From UBA6100 sp049658145 (GTDB lineage: Bacteria > Actinomycetota > Coriobacteriia > Anaerosomatales > Anaerosomataceae): a DNA stretch of 64,000 nucleotides. The stretch lies in contig JBASOJ010000100.1 in NCBI GenBank assembly GCA_049658145.1, positions 48,648 to 112,647 of the forward strand. The letters run 5' to 3'. Positions 7,896 to 16,204 of this stretch are shown here, one piece after another (position 1 is the stretch's first letter; each line of letters begins with the position of its first letter). The notes under the pieces are model-generated. The model searched no databases, was not told the origin of the DNA, and was given only the letters and a program-made list of their open reading frames with translations. A program made the translations under genes and the position numbers.

Positions 7896-9782
7896 GTGGT
7901 GAATCGCGCGCGCGGTGGCGTCACCGCGATTGCCGAGGACCTGCTCAGGCTGCTGTCCGCAGCCATCAGTGCCGTACGCCTCTATCCCGCAGCCAGTCCG
8001 CTGCGCGTTCAGGCGATCACGCGGTTCACCACCGAGGCCGGACGGGCGAGTGCCAGCAACGGCCCGGTACAGTTCAAGGTCGACCGTGGTCGCTTCATCC
8101 TCGGTGAGACCGCCATCGGAGAGAACCTGCCGCAAGTCGCCGCGCTCGCGGAGACCCTTCACGCGCTGCAGGTCGGCCAGTTGATCATCGCGCCGGGGAT
8201 CACGCAGTCCGAGGTGGCGAGCTTCCTCGACGTGATCGGCGGCGACGCCCATGCCGTGCGCGCCGGAGGAGGCGTTCGCTCAGCGTTGCTGGCGGCAGGC
8301 GTCGCCAACATCGCGGTCGTCGAAGTCACACTCCGCGCGTCATCTGAGGAGGGGCTCCTCGGGCTGGACCTCACGACCGCACCGCTCGAAGACATCGCGC
8401 GCGAGCTGTCCGGCGCGGTCGAGCAGTGGGCCGACCCCGCCACCGGCGATCAGGACCTCATCGGAGAAGCGGTCGGACGGCTCGAGCCTGCGGCGCGCGA
8501 TCTTGCGATGCGCCGGTGCGCCGAAGCGCTCATGCTGCTCGACGAGAAGACGCGCCTCAGGATGCTCTCCTCGGCGATGCCGGCCGATGAGGGTAAGCCG
8601 CAGATGGACGGCATGCTCGAGGTGGTCGCTCACATGCCGCCAGCGGCGCTCGCACGGCTGCTTCGTCTGACTGCCGAAAGCCAGGGTGCCGAGAACGACT
8701 CCCTGCTTGGCGCGATCGAATTCCCGCCCGAACTCGCGGCGGAGCTCGCGCGCCTGCTGCGCCCGTCGCCCCAGACCGAAGCCGAGCGAGGCGTCCCGCC
8801 CGAGGCGGACGTCTCCGGCATCGTGCACGAGATCGAGACGGCCGACGAGCAGGACATCGAACACATCAGCACGCTGGTGCACGCAACGACGGCGTACTCC
8901 GCCGCTGCCCGCGGACTGTCGACCACGCTCCAGATGGCACACGATCGACCGAGCGAGGACAGCGTGAAGGCCGTCACCGAGGCCATCAAGCCGGCAGCGA
9001 ACCTCGGCGCTCTCGAGGAGCTGGCGAGCGCCGCCGCCCTGATTCGCACGCTGGGTGAGAACCCCGCGCTCTCGGCAGCCGTTCAAAGCGCCCACGCCGC
9101 GCTCGTCGAGCCGGCGCTGCTGGAGTCGTGCGCGCACAGGCTGGCGACCGACCCGGCGAACACCGCGGCGCGCACCCTGCTCCGGGAGGCCGGACCTGCG
9201 GGTGCCGAGGCGCTCGTGACGGTGTACCTCAGTGCGAGTGAGCTGCAGCGGGCAAACCTGTTGCCCTCGGCGGCGGAGATGCCAGAGAGTATCGCCCCCG
9301 CGGCCGGCCGCGTGCTGCGCGCGGGAGATGCCCGGTCGGCCTCGGCGGTGCTGCGACTGCTCGGGTCGATGGGGTCGAGGCGGCTTGCGCCCACCATCGC
9401 GGCGGGCCTCGAGCACCTGGACGGCCGCGTGCGCGAATCCGCTGTCATCGCACTCGCCGACAGCCCGAGCAGCGAGAGCACGCAGCTGCTGATGAAGGCA
9501 CTCGCGCACTGGGATCCCGGGACGCGGCGTGTCGCCGCACGTGAGATCGGCCGAACGGGAAACACGGAGGCGCTTCCTGCCCTGATGAGGATCATGGCCG
9601 AAGTGAGCCTTTTCGAGAGGAACTACGAGCTCAAGAAAGAAGTACTTAAGAGCCTGGAGTCTCTACATTCGCCCCAGGCCGTGCCCGTATTGCGCCGACT
9701 CGCCCATCGAGGGTTCATCATCGGTAAGAAGAACAGGGAGCTGCGCTACCTCGCGCAGCGGGTACTCGAATCGCTGGAGTGA
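7896..9782 (+). CDS. HEAT-repeat-like protein with LYPA-type N-terminal domain
   Basis: A 628-residue soluble protein starting at tandem GTG codons after GGAG. Residues about 10-150 contain AAISAVRLYPAASPLRVQ, a motif repeated in the next gene (ALNNAALYPASHPLVVQ), so the two share a domain. The C-terminal third (about 480-628) has helical HEAT-like units, such as VRESAVIALAD, TRRVAAREIGRTGNTEALPALMRIM and AVPVLRRLAH. The middle is helical and unassigned. Such scaffolds bind protein partners; the adjacent HD-type protein, nine bases downstream, is the obvious candidate. No enzymatic motif is visible. Confidence 0.7.
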   Translation: MVNRARGGVTAIAEDLLRLLSAAISAVRLYPAASPLRVQAITRFTTEAGRASASNGPVQFKVDRGRFILGETAIGENLPQVAALAETLHALQVGQLIIAPGITQSEVASFLDVIGGDAHAVRAGGGVRSALLAAGVANIAVVEVTLRASSEEGLLGLDLTTAPLEDIARELSGAVEQWADPATGDQDLIGEAVGRLEPAARDLAMRRCAEALMLLDEKTRLRMLSSAMPADEGKPQMDGMLEVVAHMPPAALARLLRLTAESQGAENDSLLGAIEFPPELAAELARLLRPSPQTEAERGVPPEADVSGIVHEIETADEQDIEHISTLVHATTAYSAAARGLSTTLQMAHDRPSEDSVKAVTEAIKPAANLGALEELASAAALIRTLGENPALSAAVQSAHAALVEPALLESCAHRLATDPANTAARTLLREAGPAGAEALVTVYLSASELQRANLLPSAAEMPESIAPAAGRVLRAGDARSASAVLRLLGSMGSRRLAPTIAAGLEHLDGRVRESAVIALADSPSSESTQLLMKALAHWDPGTRRVAAREIGRTGNTEALPALMRIMAEVSLFERNYELKKEVLKSLESLHSPQAVPVLRRLAHRGFIIGKKNRELRYLAQRVLESLE

Positions 9783-9791
9783 CGAGAAGAC

Positions 9792-11282
9792 ATGACCGAA
9801 GGGGGATTCGGAGTGACCGACAACACGGAGCGCCTCGAGACAGCGGAGGAGATCGCAACGCTCGCCGCACCTGCGGCACGGGCCCCCTTTGCCACCGCCA
9901 AGCGCCTCGATGCCGCGCGCAGCGTCGCCCGCGCACTGGCCGTGGCGCTGAACAACGCCGCGCTGTATCCGGCAAGCCATCCACTGGTGGTGCAGTCGAT
10001 GCAGGAGTTCGCGGACGCCGTATCCGCCATCATGGACCTCGGATTCGAAGAGGTCACCGTGAACGTCTACAAGGCGACCCTCTTCATCGAGAACCAGGTC
10101 CTCCCCGAGGAGAGCGTCACGTACCGCAAGCTGATCGAAGACCTGCTGGCGCGCGGGGTCTCGGCGATCACGCTGTCGTTCGGCTTCACGCCCGTCGATG
10201 CGTCGGCGATCGCCGCGATGGTCAACGCCACCGAGATCACCACGATCGATCAGGCCCGAACGTTCCTCGAGAGCCTTGGCGCATCGAACGTCACCGTTGC
10301 CGAGACCACTGATCTCGACGACCCGGTACGCGAGGCCGAGGAGCGGGCGAACAAGGCCGCCGGCAAGGAGACCTACGACCGTGGCGTGACCCTCATGCGC
10401 GACGTCGAGACCCAGGCCAAGCTCGGCAAGGTGTTCGAGATCGAACCGCTGCAGCACATGGTCAGCGCCTTGCTCGACACGCTGTTCAAGGATCCTGCGG
10501 CCATCCTCGGCCTCACCGCCATCAAGGGACATGACGACTACACGCTCAACCACTCGCTCAACGTGTGCATCATCTCGATCTCACTCGGCGCGTCGCTCGG
10601 TCTGGACGGTGAGTCGCTCAAGTCACTCGGCCTGTCGGCGCTGCTCTACGACCTCGGCAAGGTCCGCATCCCGGAGGACATCCTCAACAAGGAGGGCCCG
10701 CTGACGGCCGATGAGTGGCAGATCGTGAAGAGCCACACGACCGAAGGCGCCGACCTGCTCAAGCGCATCCAGCTCGTCGACCAGATGCCGATGGTGGTGG
10801 CATACGAGCACCACCAGCGTCACGACCTGCAGGGCTATCCCGCACCGAGCGCACCGCAGGAGCAGCACCTGTTCTCCAAGGTGGTCGCGCTGTGCGATGC
10901 GTACGACGCGATGACCACGCGTCGTCCGTTCCGGCGCGAGATCCGCCCGGACAAGGCGCTCGCCGTGCTGATGCAGGGCCGGGCCAAGGCGTACGACCCG
11001 AGCGTCACCAAGGCGCTCGTGGCGATGCTGGGCATCTACCCGATGGGCGCCGTCGTCACGCTAGACGACAAGTCGACCGCGGTGGTGTTCCGCGTGAACA
11101 AGGATGACCTCCTGCGCCCCCGCGTGAAGCGCGTGATCGATGCCGAAGGCCGGTGGCTCGTGGACCCCGAGACGGTGGACCTGCGCCTCATCAACCCGGA
11201 GACGGGCACGTACGACCGCACGATCACCGAATGCATCCCCGCGAGCGACGCGGGGATCGACGACGTCTGGCAGTACCTGTAG
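9792..11282 (+). CDS. Degenerate HD-GYP domain protein
   Basis: A 496-residue protein with the shared LYPA domain at residues 35-175 and an HD-GYP-type domain at about 215-420. Recognisable elements are NHSLNV, LLYDLGKVRIPEDILNK, KSHTTEGADLL, EHHQRHDLQGYP and ALCDAYDAMT. HD-GYP enzymes hydrolyse cyclic di-GMP, but here the HD dyad is YD (Tyr286-Asp287) and the DGxGYP element reads DLQGYP, so activity is doubtful. An alternative GTG start at 9813 has a GGGGGA upstream. It is co-transcribed with the HEAT-like gene and ends before a strong hairpin. Confidence 0.82.
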   Translation: MTEGGFGVTDNTERLETAEEIATLAAPAARAPFATAKRLDAARSVARALAVALNNAALYPASHPLVVQSMQEFADAVSAIMDLGFEEVTVNVYKATLFIENQVLPEESVTYRKLIEDLLARGVSAITLSFGFTPVDASAIAAMVNATEITTIDQARTFLESLGASNVTVAETTDLDDPVREAEERANKAAGKETYDRGVTLMRDVETQAKLGKVFEIEPLQHMVSALLDTLFKDPAAILGLTAIKGHDDYTLNHSLNVCIISISLGASLGLDGESLKSLGLSALLYDLGKVRIPEDILNKEGPLTADEWQIVKSHTTEGADLLKRIQLVDQMPMVVAYEHHQRHDLQGYPAPSAPQEQHLFSKVVALCDAYDAMTTRRPFRREIRPDKALAVLMQGRAKAYDPSVTKALVAMLGIYPMGAVVTLDDKSTAVVFRVNKDDLLRPRVKRVIDAEGRWLVDPETVDLRLINPETGTYDRTITECIPASDAGIDDVWQYL

Positions 11283-11298
11283 AGTCCGCGACTACCGA

Positions 11299-11338
11299 AC
11301 ACAAAGAGCGCGTCCCCGACGGGACGCGCTCTTTGTGT
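11299..11338. terminator. Bidirectional hairpin terminator
   Basis: A perfect 18-bp stem (11299-11316 with 11321-11338) closes a CGAC tetraloop. It lies between the HD-GYP-like gene and the convergent lipoprotein gene. A-rich and T-rich ends on either side allow use in both directions. Confidence 0.88.
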
Positions 11339-11362
11339 CTGCCGGACCGCTCCGACCACGCC

Positions 11363-11698
11363 CTACTGCAGGGCCCCCTCGATCTCGCTGAAGTCGGTGT
11401 CATCCGGAAGCGCCATCGCGTCGAGCTCACGCTCGATCGCGGCGAGCTCGGCCGCTAGTTCGTCTTGCTCGGAGGGCGAGATGCTCGTTCCCGAGCCGGT
11501 GGAGGCGCCGCTGCCATCAGCTGTCGCATCGTCGCCCGTTGCGGCTGGCACATCGGAAGTCGCGGTGTCCTCGACGGCAGCCGATGACGAGGCGGCCTCG
11601 CGAGAGGTCGCCTCGTCAGCCGCATCAGGGCTGCTGCATCCGGTCACAGCCACCATCACAAGCGACAGCGCAACGACCGCAGCGAACATCCGCGCCAT
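11363..11698 (-). CDS. Small predicted lipoprotein
   Basis: A 111-residue protein with a hydrophobic N-terminus ending in the lipobox VTGC at residues 17-20. A low-complexity Ala/Ser/Thr/Asp linker of about 60 residues follows, then a short acidic helix (ELAAELAAIERELDAMALP). The linker suggests a surface tether. Its ATG overlaps the upstream stop as TAATG, so it is coupled to the coiled-coil gene. I do not recognise a family. Confidence 0.7.
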   Translation of the reverse strand: MARMFAAVVALSLVMVAVTGCSSPDAADEATSREAASSSAAVEDTATSDVPAATGDDATADGSGASTGSGTSISPSEQDELAAELAAIERELDAMALPDDTDFSEIEGALQ

Positions 11699-12258
11699 TA
11701 GACGTCCGTCCCCTCGTCCAGGTCCTCGGCGATGCCACGCAGCAATCTCGCGGCCTCACTGAGCTGGATCCGTGCCTGGTTCATCGTAGCGACGGCGGTT
11801 CGGGCCTGAACACGAGCCTGTACGAACGCGCCGCGCGGGTAGGCGGCGTCGGGCACTCCGCGGAACATCTCTGCTGCGGTCTGCTCCTGCTCGCGCGCCT
11901 GCGTCATGAGCTGCTCGCACTCCTGGAGCATCTCACGCACCCGGGCCACGTCGCCACCCGCCTGCTCGACCACACCGGCGAGTTCCATGATCCGCTCGCG
12001 GCGCCGCTCCATCGTCTGAAGCGCCTGGTCGAACCGCTGTGCCCTGCGCTGCAGCGCAGTCTCGACGCGTGTCCGAAGCGCGTCGCCGGCGGTTCCTGCG
12101 GCGGCCACGGGACCGAAGCTGCCACCGCCGCCGGAAACCTCTCCATCACCGTACGCGCCCGTGGAACCCTGCCATCCGAATGCGGCGGCAGGCAGTATCA
12201 GCGCTATCACCAGCAACACGGTGATGCCGGCTGACATGGTCTTCATCGATCTGCTCAT
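11698..12258 (-). CDS. Exported coiled-coil protein
   Basis: A 186-residue protein with a signal sequence (TMSAGITVLLVIALILPAAAFG), a Gly/Ser-rich stretch, and then long amphipathic helices rich in Arg, Glu and Gln (residues about 60-180). No lipobox is seen, so it is either secreted or held by an uncleaved signal anchor. I placed the start at the ATG at 12258 because GGTGAG lies upstream; a GTG six bases earlier is possible. It forms a two-gene unit with the lipoprotein, just downstream of a two-component system that might control it. Confidence 0.65.
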   Translation of the reverse strand: MSRSMKTMSAGITVLLVIALILPAAAFGWQGSTGAYGDGEVSGGGGSFGPVAAAGTAGDALRTRVETALQRRAQRFDQALQTMERRRERIMELAGVVEQAGGDVARVREMLQECEQLMTQAREQEQTAAEMFRGVPDAAYPRGAFVQARVQARTAVATMNQARIQLSEAARLLRGIAEDLDEGTDV

Positions 12259-12368
12259 CTGCACTCACCCCATCGATACCAGCGCCTTACGCGCCCGGCC
12301 ATCTCATCTAACACGTTCACTATCGACCCCACGGGTTGACGCTGCGTGGAGCGCACGTTGAGATACGG

Positions 12369-13820
12369 TTAAGCTCCCTCCGCCTGGGTCTCGGCTTCGA
12401 GCGTCACGCAGAAGCTGGCTCCGCCGAGCGCCGAGTCGCCGACACGCATCGTGCCACCCATCGCCTCGACCAACCTCCGGCAGATGGGCAGCCCGAGTCC
12501 GAATCCGCCGGTGGATGACGTTCTGCTCCTGTCGAGCCGCGCGAAGCGCTCGAAGACGCGGTCCCGATCCGCCACCGGCACACCCGGTCCGGAGTCCTCG
12601 ACGCACAGCTCCCAAGTGGCGCCAGTGACATGCGAGCTGACGCGCACAACTCCACCTCGTGGTGTGTATGCAAGCGCGTTGCCAACAAGTGCGGAGGCGA
12701 CCTGCAGCACCCGCCACTCATCGGCCCGCGGCTCGCCGTCGCTGCCGAGGTCGGCGATCTCAAGTGCCGTTCGCGCCTCGAACGCAGGCCCGTCGTAGCG
12801 CGCGTGGAGTGCCTCGGCGAGCGCTGCCGTGTCCACCCGCTCCTTCGCCACCACCACCCGCCCCGAGTCGAGGTCGGCCAGCTCCAGCATCGTCCCGGTC
12901 AGCTCCATGAGCCGTACCGACTCCTGCTTGATGATGTGCAGGTAGCGCTCGCGCTGTTCGTCGGACGGCGCCATGCCGTCGAGCAATGCCCCGGCGAACC
13001 CCTGGATAGACGTGATCGGCGTCCGGAGTTCATGCGACACATCGCCCACGAAGTCCCGCTGTGCGTTGTAGGCGGCCTCGACTCGCGAGGACATCGTGTT
13101 GAACGACCGGGCGAGGGCCGCGATCTCCTCGTCGCCCTCGACTGTCACCTGATGGCCCCAGGACCCTGCTGTGATCGCCTCGGCGCCCTCTCTGAGGCGA
13201 AGGAGCGGCGCCGTCACCCGGCGAGCGACGACAGTACCGATCAGCCAGGCGCCGGCCAATGCCACGACCGCGACCGCCACGACGACGATGCTCCCCGTTC
13301 GTTGCAGCGCCGCGAGCTCGCCGAGCGGCTGGATGGCGATGAGATTACCGTCAGCTGGCACACCATCGACGGATGCGGCGACCACGATCACCCGCCCGGC
13401 GTTCGGGAGCGGCCTCACCCCCGTTCGCAAGCCGCGATCGTCCGCCTCCCCCGTGAGCGCCTCGAGGTCGTAACGTTCGATGCCGTCGTCGGAGTCGGAA
13501 GAGACAAGCACGCGACCATCGGCGTCCGCGAGCACCAGGCGTGTCCCGATCAGGTCCGCTTCCACCTCGAAGAGCTGTGCGCGCAGGCTGCTCAGCGGGA
13601 CGTCGGCCGTGAAGTCGATCTCGCCTCCCGCGGGCATCCCCGCGGCGATGGCGTACACCTGTCGTGACAGCTCCTCCGTGCGCATGGCCACCGTCTGCTG
13701 CAGCCAGGCGACGTAGAGCAGGCCGACGGCGATGGTGATCGACGCTGCTGCCACACCGACCAGCGCCAGCCGGGTCCGGCGCGTGACCGTCCAGCTCGTG
13801 TGCCGCGCGACTGCCATCAC
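12369..13820 (-). CDS. Membrane sensor histidine kinase
   Basis: Classical sensor kinase of 483 residues. It has a membrane helix at about 15-37, an extracytoplasmic sensor to about 175, a second helix (IVVVAVAVVALAGAWLIG), HAMP to about 250, and the H-box DFVGDVSHELRTP. The ATPase domain has the N-box LVGNALAYTP, G1 VEDSGPGV and G2 GFGLGLPI. The ligand is unknown. Its ATG overlaps the response-regulator stop by four bases (ATGA), giving one transcript with regulator first. Confidence 0.95.
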   Translation of the reverse strand: MMAVARHTSWTVTRRTRLALVGVAAASITIAVGLLYVAWLQQTVAMRTEELSRQVYAIAAGMPAGGEIDFTADVPLSSLRAQLFEVEADLIGTRLVLADADGRVLVSSDSDDGIERYDLEALTGEADDRGLRTGVRPLPNAGRVIVVAASVDGVPADGNLIAIQPLGELAALQRTGSIVVVAVAVVALAGAWLIGTVVARRVTAPLLRLREGAEAITAGSWGHQVTVEGDEEIAALARSFNTMSSRVEAAYNAQRDFVGDVSHELRTPITSIQGFAGALLDGMAPSDEQRERYLHIIKQESVRLMELTGTMLELADLDSGRVVVAKERVDTAALAEALHARYDGPAFEARTALEIADLGSDGEPRADEWRVLQVASALVGNALAYTPRGGVVRVSSHVTGATWELCVEDSGPGVPVADRDRVFERFARLDRSRTSSTGGFGLGLPICRRLVEAMGGTMRVGDSALGGASFCVTLEAETQAEGA

Positions 13821-14497
13821 GCGTCCTTGATCGCCCGGTAGCCGACCCCGCGAAGCGTCTCGATGAACCTCGGCACGCTGGCGTCGTCACCGAGCTTCTC
13901 ACGGATGTGGCGGATGTGCACGTCGACTCCCCGCTCGTCCACGTATTCAGCGAAGCCCCACGCGGCCTCCAGCAACTGCTGGCGGGTCATCACGACTCCA
14001 GGTTCCCGCATGAGCACATGCAGCAGATCGAACTCCTTGGCGGTGAGATGCACCTGCGTCCCGTCGACGGTGACCTCGCGCGTGGCCGGATCCAACGACA
14101 AACCGCCGAGCGTGATCGAGCCCTGCGGGTGTCCCTCAGTGGTGCGCCGCAGTACCGCCCGCACGCGCGCTACCAGCTCGGGGGGGCTGAAGGGTTTGGT
14201 GACGTAGTCGTCCGCACCGGACTCGAGCGCACTCACGATCTCAACGTCGCTGTCGCGCGCGGTGAGCATGATGATGGGGATGTCGGAGCGCTCGCGGATC
14301 TGCCGGCAGGCCTCGGTCCCGCTGAGCGACGGCAACATCACATCGAGGACCACCAGGTCGTAGTCGCCGCTCGTCGCCAGGGCGACCGCCTCTTCGCCGT
14401 CGGCGCTGTGCCCGACCGCATACCCCGCACCCTCGAGGTACAAGCCCACGAGCTCGCGGATGTTGGCCTCGTCGTCGACGATCAACACGCTCGGCAT
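13817..14497 (-). CDS. OmpR-family response regulator
   Basis: A 226-residue regulator. The receiver domain (SVLIVDDEAN, phospho-acceptor in VVLDVMLP, conserved Lys in YVTKPFSPPELVAR) is followed by a winged-helix DNA-binding domain (HLTAKEFDLLHVL, RGVDVHIRHIREKLGDD, IETLRGVGYRA). The ATG at 14497 has GGAGG just upstream. It is the cognate partner of the overlapping sensor kinase. Targets are not identifiable; the exported-protein pair downstream is a candidate. Confidence 0.95.
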   Translation of the reverse strand: MPSVLIVDDEANIRELVGLYLEGAGYAVGHSADGEEAVALATSGDYDLVVLDVMLPSLSGTEACRQIRERSDIPIIMLTARDSDVEIVSALESGADDYVTKPFSPPELVARVRAVLRRTTEGHPQGSITLGGLSLDPATREVTVDGTQVHLTAKEFDLLHVLMREPGVVMTRQQLLEAAWGFAEYVDERGVDVHIRHIREKLGDDASVPRFIETLRGVGYRAIKDA

Positions 14498-14574
14498 GGC
14501 GCCTCCGGTTCGCACATCCAGTGTACTCACTGACAACAACGGGTGGATAGGCCCATGCGATACGCGGGAACCGC

Positions 14575-14874
14575 TCAGGACGCCTCGCGCCGCATACGCG
14601 CCACCTGCCGTCCGAGGCCGACGCCGAGACGATAGGCGATCTCCGGCACGAACGACCTGCGGACTGCCACCCCTTCCGGCCGCAGCGCTGCATCGTAGGT
14701 GCGGCGCGAACCTGGGTCGGAAAGCGTGGCGTAGGCCGCGTTAAGGCGCTTCGCGCGCTCGGCATCACCGCCGATATCCGGGTGAGCGTCCTTCATCAGA
14801 CGGCGGTACGCCGCTGCGATCACCTCGGGCGATGCGTCACGGCGAACCTGCAGCGTGCGGTAGTGGTCCATCAT
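14575..14874 (-). CDS. J-domain co-chaperone, short
   Basis: A 99-residue protein that is almost entirely a J domain (YRTLQVRRDASPEVIAAAYRRLM) with the DnaK-stimulating HPD tripeptide in DAHPDIGG. It lacks the Gly/Phe region, zinc fingers and client-binding domains of full DnaJ, so it probably targets DnaK to a specific partner through its 35-residue basic tail. It sits between the two-component system and the TetR gene, all on the minus strand. Confidence 0.85.
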   Translation of the reverse strand: MMDHYRTLQVRRDASPEVIAAAYRRLMKDAHPDIGGDAERAKRLNAAYATLSDPGSRRTYDAALRPEGVAVRRSFVPEIAYRLGVGLGRQVARMRREAS

Positions 14875-14907
14875 CCGTAAGATCGTCCTTCGCTCGAGTG
14901 AATGCCG

Positions 14908-15486
14908 TCAGCTCATCCGCGCGCGCTCGTATCCCTGGAGGATCATGCGCACCGTGCGCGCATACGTCTCGTCGCGCCACTCGTTCATGCGATCGCGCAA
15001 CTCGTCCGGCAGGTCGAACGTGTCGCTCGGCACATTGGGCGAACTCAGCATCGAGTACCCGATGGTGAAGGCTATCACGGACTGCCACAGTTCCACAGCG
15101 TCGTTGTCGCTGAAGCCCTGCTGTACGAGGAAGAGCAACCCGCTGTCGGGGTCGCCCTCGACCCTGCGCCCCGCCAGCGACATCAGGTTCGGATGTGCGG
15201 CGAGCACGCGCCGATACTCGGCGAAGATCGCCTCCATGAGCTCCATCCACTCCGCCGGGATGGGATCCGGGATGCGCATCTCTGAGCGCATGCGGATGAG
15301 AACGCCGGTGAGCAGGGCATCCTTGTTCGGGACGTGATGGTAAAGCGACGCCGCTTCGACCCCGACCTCCTCGGCGAGGCGACGCATCGTAAGCGCCTCG
15401 AGCCCGTGAGCGTCGACGATCGCGAGCGCGCGCTCGAAGAGCTCGTCTTTGGTGAGCGGGGTGCTCCTGTGCTTTGGCGAGACCAT
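14908..15486 (-). CDS. TetR family repressor
   Basis: A 192-residue regulator with an N-terminal TetR helix-turn-helix (LTMRRLAEEVGVEAASLYHHVPNKDALLTGVL) and a helical ligand-binding domain resembling the TetR_C group. I chose the ATG at 15486 because GGAGGA lies nine bases upstream; the GTG nine bases earlier would abut that site. It is divergent from the flavodoxin gene, and the intergenic region holds a matched operator pair, so it very likely represses the flavodoxin and itself. Inducer unknown. Confidence 0.9.
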   Translation of the reverse strand: MVSPKHRSTPLTKDELFERALAIVDAHGLEALTMRRLAEEVGVEAASLYHHVPNKDALLTGVLIRMRSEMRIPDPIPAEWMELMEAIFAEYRRVLAAHPNLMSLAGRRVEGDPDSGLLFLVQQGFSDNDAVELWQSVIAFTIGYSMLSSPNVPSDTFDLPDELRDRMNEWRDETYARTVRMILQGYERARMS

Positions 15487-15510
15487 CCAGAACACTCCTC
15501 CAAAGAAGAC

Positions 15511-15539
15511 TTGACCCTAACAGCGTTAGGTGGAATACT
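15511..15539 (+). promoter_or_regulatory. Flavodoxin promoter with operator in the spacer
   Basis: TTGACC (15511-15516) and AATACT (15534-15539) are separated by 17 bases and face the flavodoxin gene. The spacer is almost entirely the palindrome CCTAACAGCGTTAGG, so a bound TetR repressor would block RNA polymerase directly. Confidence 0.65.
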
Positions 15540-15562
15540 GACTGCGAACCTAACGCTGTTAG
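15516..15562. promoter_or_regulatory. Paired TetR operators
   Basis: Two palindromes, CTAACAGCGTTAG (15517-15529) and CTAACGCTGTTAG (15550-15562), are exact reverse complements. Their centres are 33 bp apart, about three helical turns, so two dimers could bind on the same DNA face. They lie between the divergent TetR and flavodoxin genes. Confidence 0.85.
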
Positions 15563-15617
15563 ATTAGCACGCGTTCGGTGATCGAGGAAGCGGGGAGATA
15601 GTGGAGGCGGAGGAACG

Positions 15618-16127
15618 ATGGAGAAACGAGTGCTCGTCGGCTACGCGACACGGACCGGCAGCACCACCGGGGTGGCCGAGGTGATCGCCGAGGAGATCGG
15701 CGTGCGCGGCTACACGGTGGACCTCAGACCACTCAAGGAGAAGCCCCTCGTCGCGGGTTACGACGCGGTGGTTCTCGGCAGCGCGGTGAACGGCGCTGCG
15801 TGGCTGCCCGAGGCCGTTCAGTTCGCGAAGTCGAATGCGGCCGCGCTCACGGCGGTTCCGACGACGCTGTTCAGCGTCCACATCATGAACCTCGGTGATG
15901 ACGAGAAGGCGGACCGTAAACGTCGCGCGTACACGGACACCGTGCGCGAGTCCGTCTCCCCCATCGCCGAAGCGTTCTTTGCGGGCAAGGGCCCCGACAA
16001 GGCCGAGACGTCACTTATCGCACGCTGGGCCTTCAAGGCCTTCGGCGGTGGTGGCGAAGGTGACTGCCGCGACTGGGATGCTATTCGAGGCTGGGCGCGG
16101 AAGGTCGACATCGAATCCATCCGCTAG
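15618..16127 (+). CDS. Flavodoxin-domain protein, HemG-like
   Basis: A 169-residue flavodoxin-fold protein with the FMN phosphate loop GYATRTGSTTGVAEVIAEE and the second loop LGSAVNGAAWLPEAVQFAK. The C-terminal FSVHIMNLGDD and DWDAIRGWA segments match the group containing HemG-type protoporphyrinogen dehydrogenase and regulatory flavodoxins. No haem-synthesis genes are nearby, so a HemG role is unproven. A TetR operator lies in its promoter, implying induction by a small molecule. Confidence 0.82.
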   Translation: MEKRVLVGYATRTGSTTGVAEVIAEEIGVRGYTVDLRPLKEKPLVAGYDAVVLGSAVNGAAWLPEAVQFAKSNAAALTAVPTTLFSVHIMNLGDDEKADRKRRAYTDTVRESVSPIAEAFFAGKGPDKAETSLIARWAFKAFGGGGEGDCRDWDAIRGWARKVDIESIR

Positions 16128-16204
16128 AACCGAGTTCGTGTTCACCAGCAATAGGAACATACTGGTGGGTGTACTCCCAATGCGTCGGAAGCGATGGAGC
16201 AGAT

